Below the pieces are notes generated by a model. That model saw only the letters and a program-made list of their open reading frames with translations, had not been told where the DNA came from and ran no database searches. A stretch of DNA of 10,678 nucleotides from assembly GCA_031287585.1 (NCBI GenBank), contig JAITST010000301.1, positions 1 through 10,678 on the forward strand, in the 5' to 3' direction. Below, in pieces: positions 6,633 through 10,678 of this stretch. The translations under genes and the position numbers were made by a program. How positions within the stretch are numbered: position 1 is the stretch's first letter; each line of letters begins with the position of its first letter. This DNA comes from Planctomycetaceae bacterium. GTDB taxonomy: Bacteria; Planctomycetota; Planctomycetia; Pirellulales; Thermoguttaceae.

Positions 6633-8183
6633 ATGCTTGTTCAATTAAAAACTTATTCTCTTATTGGGATAGATGCGGCTCCGGTTGACGTTGAGGTTGA
6701 CGTTTCGTCTTATGGGCAGCCGCTTACCATAATTGTTGGTTTGCCGGAGACCGTTGTTAAAGAAAGCCAACATCGTGTTGCGCGGGCGATTGAGAATACC
6801 GGTTACGATATGCCACGTCACCGGATTGTTATCAATCTTGCACCAGCGGATTTACCTAAACAGGCGGCTTCGTTCGACTTGCCGATTTCGCTTGGTGTTC
6901 TTTACGGTAGCGGGCAAATCGCGATTGAATCTGATGTGTTACGCAAGTACGCAATGGTCGGCGAACTTGCTCTGGACGGAATGACACGTCCGGGACGCGG
7001 TGTACTTTCGGTTGCGTTGGCTGCTCGTAAACAAGGTTTACGCGGTATCATTGTGCCGTATGAAAATGCGGCGGAGGCGGCAGTTGCGGAAGGTTTGGAA
7101 GTGATACCTGTTCGTTCGCTTGGTGAAGCGATAACGTTTTTACTTGGTGAAACGCCGATTGAACCGTACCCGTCTGTTTCGCCAGAACAGTTTGAAAGTC
7201 TCTGTGATTATTCAATTGACTACACAGACGTTGCCGGTCAGGAAACGGCGAAACGCGCGGTAACAGTTGCGGCGGCAGGCGGTCACAACTTGTTGATGAT
7301 TGGTCCGCCCGGTACCGGTAAAACGATGCTTGCGAAACGTTTCGCTACAATAATGCCGCGTATGACGCTCGACGAATCACTTGAAACGACGCGGATTTTC
7401 AGTGTACTTGGCAAGATGAACAGCGACGTGCCGTTGCTCGCGACACGTTCGTTTCGAGAACCACATCATACGATTAGCGAGGCGGGACTTGTCGGCGGCG
7501 GCTCGCCGCCATCGCCCGGTGAGATAAGTATGGCTCACAACGGCGTATTGTTTCTCGACGAGTTGCCGGAGTTCAATCGCCGTACGCTAGAAGTATTACG
7601 ACAACCGTTAGAAGATGGTTATGTTACAATCGCGCGTGCGGCACAGACGAGTACGTTTCCGGCAAACTTCATTTTGATTGCCGCGCTCAATCCGTGTCCG
7701 TGCGGTTATCGCGGCGATTCGCGGCGACCGTGTCGGTGTTCGGCGATTCAGGTAGATAGGTATATGTCAAGGATTTCGGGACCGCTACTTGACCGAATTG
7801 ATATTCATATCGAAGTTTCACCGGTTGATTATCACAACTTGTCGCGCAGGTCAACGGGTATTTCGAGTGCGACGATGAGCGAACAAGTGTTGGCGGCTCG
7901 CGAGATTCAGACGAAACGGTTTGCAAAAAGTAATATACGTATGAACGCAGAAATGTCGCACCAGCAAATTTTGTCGTACTGCCAAATCAACGAAGAAGGT
8001 CACACGATTTTGAAATCGACACTAGAAGATTTTGGCTTGTCCGCACGCGCTCACGACAAAATTATGCGTATCGCAAGAACAATCGCAGACCTCGAACACG
8101 AAGAACAGATTAAGCCGCAACATTTGTATGAAGCTATAAACTATCGTACACTTGACCGAAAGTTGTGGAAAGCGGGAGCGTGA
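6633..8183 (+). CDS. comM: ComM/YifB-type Mg-chelatase-like AAA+ ATPase
   Basis: The 516-residue protein belongs to the YifB/ComM family of AAA+ ATPases. The best-studied member is a hexameric helicase that drives branch migration during integration of transforming DNA. An N-terminal ChlI-like domain (about 1-185, with VEVDVSSYGQPLTIIVGLPE) precedes the ATPase core. Walker A is GPPGTGKT (224-231) and Walker B ends in Asp309-Glu310 (VLFLDELPEF). The family motif HHTISEAGLVGGGSPPSPGE lies between them. A four-cysteine cluster (Cys355, 357, 367, 369; NPCPCG...CRC) and the arginine-rich LLDRIDIHIEV segment follow. The C-terminal Mg-chelatase helical domain includes LSARAHDKIMRIARTIADLE. Length fits the family. 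Start 6633 (MLVQLKTYSLIGIDA) matches the usual N-terminus; the frame opens earlier at 6546 through the stem-loop. There is no clear ribosome-binding site. No other competence gene is in view, so a role in transformation is not shown. Confidence 0.94.
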   Translation: MLVQLKTYSLIGIDAAPVDVEVDVSSYGQPLTIIVGLPETVVKESQHRVARAIENTGYDMPRHRIVINLAPADLPKQAASFDLPISLGVLYGSGQIAIESDVLRKYAMVGELALDGMTRPGRGVLSVALAARKQGLRGIIVPYENAAEAAVAEGLEVIPVRSLGEAITFLLGETPIEPYPSVSPEQFESLCDYSIDYTDVAGQETAKRAVTVAAAGGHNLLMIGPPGTGKTMLAKRFATIMPRMTLDESLETTRIFSVLGKMNSDVPLLATRSFREPHHTISEAGLVGGGSPPSPGEISMAHNGVLFLDELPEFNRRTLEVLRQPLEDGYVTIARAAQTSTFPANFILIAALNPCPCGYRGDSRRPCRCSAIQVDRYMSRISGPLLDRIDIHIEVSPVDYHNLSRRSTGISSATMSEQVLAAREIQTKRFAKSNIRMNAEMSHQQILSYCQINEEGHTILKSTLEDFGLSARAHDKIMRIARTIADLEHEEQIKPQHLYEAINYRTLDRKLWKAGA

Positions 8184-8276
8184 AGATTATGTAATGGTCG
8201 TCCATCGATGTTAGTTGGTTGTGAGAATTACATCAAAGGTTATTACCCTGCTATGAACGAAAATCTGAACTCCCTA

Positions 8277-8304
8277 TTGCAATCTTGTGAAAAACCGTTA
8301 TAAC
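8277..8304 (+). promoter_or_regulatory. Sigma-70-like promoter before the TPR gene
   Basis: TTGCAA (8277-8282) and TATAAC (8299-8304) are separated by 16 bases. The predicted transcript would start near 8311, giving a 5' leader of about 60 bases before ATG 8372. It lies about 95 bases after the comM stop, consistent with a separate transcription unit. It was found by eye only. Confidence 0.35.
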
Positions 8305-8371
8305 TTTACTAATGACCGTTTGGTGGTATTTTTCACTATTAAACCTTAACCTACCTAGAATCAATACTGTT

Positions 8372-10261
8372 ATGAGACAAAATACATTTATCCTGTCAAT
8401 AATTACTGTTTCGTTATTCTTGCCTGTTGCGTCGTTTGCGGACGATACAACAGCACCAGATGCTGAATCTGTCGCAAAATCGGATGTTAATCCGGGTTTG
8501 AAGTTCCTTGACGATGCTATGGACAAAAAATTGAAGGCGAACGAAATTTCAGAACTTGATGCCGTTGTCGATTTGTGCGAGAAGGCGAAGAATGAAGGTC
8601 TTACTGGTGAGAACCTCGACTTTTGTAACCAATTGTTATCCGCGACACGTTTGCAACGCGGTATGCACAACGGCACGAACATAATGGGGCTGATACAGGG
8701 CGGTAGTTCGCCGGACACTTGGAAGAAGAATAAGGATTTGGCGTTGCAGGACTTGAAAGCCGCCCTCGAATCGAACCCCAAGCAGCCGCAAGCGTACTTG
8801 ATGTCTGCCCAACTGATGATGCTTGATGTCGTTGATGATAACGCTGATGTGAACGCCGCGAAGGTCAAGGAAATTAACGAATTGCTCACAAAAGCGATTG
8901 ATAACGGTCAAGACGTTCCAGAAATTCAAACACGTGCGATGTTGTTCAAAGTACGGTTTGAAAAGGATACGGCGAAACGTGAGGAATTACTAAAGAAGGC
9001 AGCCGAGTTGTCCGCCGACGCACCCGAAATACTGTTCTTACAGGCATTGAATTTCCAAGAAATCGGAAAGTATGACGAGGCAATTGAGGTTGCGTCGAAA
9101 ATGCAAGAAATGAATCCCGATGACCAACGTGCGATTGGATTGATATTGAATCTTTGCGTTGCACAGAAAAAATTTGACAAGGCAATTCAGATTATTGATG
9201 CGATGTTGAAAAATTCACCGGATAACGCGGAATTATCACAACAGAAAATTCAGTTGTTAATGATGAACAAAAAATTCGACGAAGCAGCCGACCTCATTGA
9301 TAATCTCTTAAAAAAGAAACCTGACAATCTTGAGCTGTTGTTCCAGAAATCTCAACTGCTAACGGTGACTAAGAAGTATGATGATGCAATAAAAATTATC
9401 GATGCGATGATAAAAATTGCTCCCGATAATGACAACTTATTAATTCGTAAATCGTTTGTGTTAGATATTGCCAAACGATACGATGAGTGTGTCGAACTGT
9501 TGAATGATGTCTTAAAAAAAGAACCGGAAAATTTATTTGTGTTGCGTCTTCTTACTGCTGCTTACACGAATCAGAAGAAGTTTGATAAGGCGTTAGAAAC
9601 GGCAGACAAAATTTTAGAAATTGAAAAGTCGGATGAAACTATTACATTGAAAGCAATGGTGTTGGTATCTGCCAAACGATTCGACGATGCGGTTAAGTTA
9701 TTGGATGAATCGAAAGACGTGTATGAATCGGAAGCGGATATCAAATTGACGAAAGCAACTATTTACTTGGAGCAGAAGAAGAGTAAGAAGGCGTATGTTT
9801 TGGTAAAAGAGGTTGTTGATGCTGACGAGAATAACATTAAAGCGTTGAAGATGTACGCAAATACGTTGCTGAACATCGGCAAACATCAAGAAGCGAAGGA
9901 AGTGTTTGAGAAGATTGTAAAAAAAACGCCGGACGACGAGGTTATGCTTAACAATCTTTCGTGGTTGCTCTCCACATCGCCTGACGACAAACTTCGTGAC
10001 GGCAAACGGGCATTAGAACTCGCGTTGAAAGCGTGTGAGTTGAGTAACTTCGGTGAAGCGTATATTCTAAGTACGTTAGCCGCTGCCTACGCCGAGTTAG
10101 GAGATTTTGATAAGGCGTTAGAATGGTCACAAAAAAGCGTTGACCTGTCAGAAAAAGAGGACGATGAGGAGCGTATTGAAGCCCTAAAAAAAGAACTGGA
10201 GTCATATAAAAACAAAAAACCAGTACGAGAATTGATAACCGAAGAATCGGATGAAGAGTAG
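8372..10261 (+). CDS. Exported TPR-repeat protein
   Basis: The 629-residue protein begins with a Sec signal peptide (MRQNTFILSIITVSLFLPVA), cleaved probably after SFA at residue 23, so it acts outside the cytoplasm. From about residue 105 it is a chain of roughly ten 34-residue tetratricopeptide repeats. Examples are those containing KKFDEAADLIDNLLKKKPDN, KKYDDAIKIIDAMIKIAPDN and KRYDECVELLNDVLKKEPEN, each with the alternating helix pattern and a Pro near the end. The last repeats (NNLSWLLSTSPDDKLRDGKR, then AAAYAELGDFDKALEWSQKS) match a block common in planctomycetal TPR proteins. The C-terminus is a charged tail rich in Glu and Lys. TPR arrays bind other proteins; the partner is not evident. 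Start 8372 is chosen over 8312 because it begins the signal peptide; no Shine-Dalgarno is seen. Confidence 0.88.
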   Translation: MRQNTFILSIITVSLFLPVASFADDTTAPDAESVAKSDVNPGLKFLDDAMDKKLKANEISELDAVVDLCEKAKNEGLTGENLDFCNQLLSATRLQRGMHNGTNIMGLIQGGSSPDTWKKNKDLALQDLKAALESNPKQPQAYLMSAQLMMLDVVDDNADVNAAKVKEINELLTKAIDNGQDVPEIQTRAMLFKVRFEKDTAKREELLKKAAELSADAPEILFLQALNFQEIGKYDEAIEVASKMQEMNPDDQRAIGLILNLCVAQKKFDKAIQIIDAMLKNSPDNAELSQQKIQLLMMNKKFDEAADLIDNLLKKKPDNLELLFQKSQLLTVTKKYDDAIKIIDAMIKIAPDNDNLLIRKSFVLDIAKRYDECVELLNDVLKKEPENLFVLRLLTAAYTNQKKFDKALETADKILEIEKSDETITLKAMVLVSAKRFDDAVKLLDESKDVYESEADIKLTKATIYLEQKKSKKAYVLVKEVVDADENNIKALKMYANTLLNIGKHQEAKEVFEKIVKKTPDDEVMLNNLSWLLSTSPDDKLRDGKRALELALKACELSNFGEAYILSTLAAAYAELGDFDKALEWSQKSVDLSEKEDDEERIEALKKELESYKNKKPVRELITEESDEE

Positions 10262-10345
10262 ATGCAGTAAAACACGTTGGCTATTGTCCGGTTGCAAACT
10301 TCGCCGATTACACAAGACACGGAGGAATGCAAAACTATCACACTA

Positions 10346-10415
10346 AAGTGCAAGCGAATTCTGCACACACAATGACAACTTTTTGGCACTTCGCCGTGTA
10401 ATTTCGCCTGCACTT
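10346..10415. repeat. Intergenic inverted repeat with 13-base arms
   Basis: AAGTGCAAGCGAA (10346-10358) pairs with TTCGCCTGCACTT (10403-10415) at 12 of 13 positions around a 44-base loop. The right arm ends 13 bases before the start of the next gene. No T run follows, so it is not a classical terminator; a regulatory leader structure for the downstream gene or an inserted repeat are options. A second, crossing complementarity exists (ATTACAC 10307-10313 with GTGTAAT 10396-10402). Confidence 0.4.
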
Positions 10416-10428
10416 GCCCCATAAGAGA

Positions 10429-10678
10429 ATGTATAATTCAAAAAATTTGCCGAACACCGCTCCCATCATTCTGCACGGAAACAACTTTGACCAGAATCGT
10501 GGTTGTCAGGCGCTACGGTTGACAACTCAAATGATTTTAGACCGTTCCCTGCCCGATGTACCGCGACTACACGCTAACATCTTTCGTAACACCGACCCGC
10601 AGTTTCACGAACACGAACCTGACCCGCACTCTTGCGGTCTGCGTTGGGAGATTACCGACCGTTTTCACCCCGCCATCT
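10429..10678 (+). CDS. Polysaccharide pyruvyl transferase-family protein, N-terminal part
   Basis: Only the first 83 codons are present; the frame is open to the window edge. The product starts MYNSKNLPNTAPIILHGNNF and continues with NRGCQALRLTTQMILD. A short hydrophobic strand, then a Gly/Asn loop and NRGCxAL, followed by a helix, is the N-terminal pattern of the polysaccharide pyruvyl transferase (WcaK/CsaB) family. Such enzymes add pyruvate ketals to cell-surface sugars or act on related polysaccharides. The absence of a signal peptide agrees with a cytoplasmic enzyme. An in-frame stop at 10399 limits the start; ATG 10429 is the first Met, with a weak AAGAGA directly before it. The fit rests on one motif region, and other Rossmann-like glycosyltransferase-type folds remain possible. 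Confidence 0.55.
   Translation, partial: MYNSKNLPNTAPIILHGNNFDQNRGCQALRLTTQMILDRSLPDVPRLHANIFRNTDPQFHEHEPDPHSCGLRWEITDRFHPAI

Overview
The window carries five complete protein genes, one partial gene running off the right edge, and one tRNA. Every protein gene is on the + strand; the tRNA is on the - strand. Three things suggest a planctomycete, possibly a Pirellulales-type lineage. The large exported TPR protein ends in a WLLSTSPDDKLRDGKRALELA-type block that I associate with planctomycetal TPR proteins. Start codons mostly lack a well-placed Shine-Dalgarno sequence. Genes are loosely packed, with long intergenic stretches. The taxonomic call is inference from family resemblance, not from a marker gene.

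Layout. Positions 1-612 hold no convincing gene but are rich in palindromes: a GC-rich hairpin island (68-172) and two tandem related palindromes (521-583) just before gltB. Positions 613-5181 encode the large (alpha) subunit of glutamate synthase, complete, with all its catalytic landmarks. An intergenic palindrome (5200-5218) separates it from a 151-residue protein (5265-5720) whose C-terminal two thirds resemble the C-terminal domain of the flagellar motor switch protein FliG, fused to a short unrelated N-terminal segment. tRNA-Cys(GCA) lies at 5825-5897 on the - strand. A small secreted protein of unknown function (6107-6478) follows. Then comes a strong stem-loop (6551-6619) only 13 bases before a ComM/YifB-type AAA+ ATPase gene (6633-8183). 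A promoter-like sequence precedes an exported TPR-repeat protein (8372-10261). After an intergenic inverted repeat, the first 83 codons of a probable polysaccharide pyruvyl transferase-family protein (10429-10678) reach the edge.

How the genes work together. They do not form an obvious single pathway. GltB serves ammonia assimilation, ComM serves DNA recombination, and the tRNA serves translation; the two exported proteins and the pyruvyl transferase point to the cell envelope. The spacing (83 to 387 bases), the internal hairpins and the promoter-like sequence suggest mostly separate transcription units. No gltD, flagellar or competence genes accompany their usual partners here. The most unusual items are the stand-alone FliG-C-like protein and the set of intergenic palindromes.
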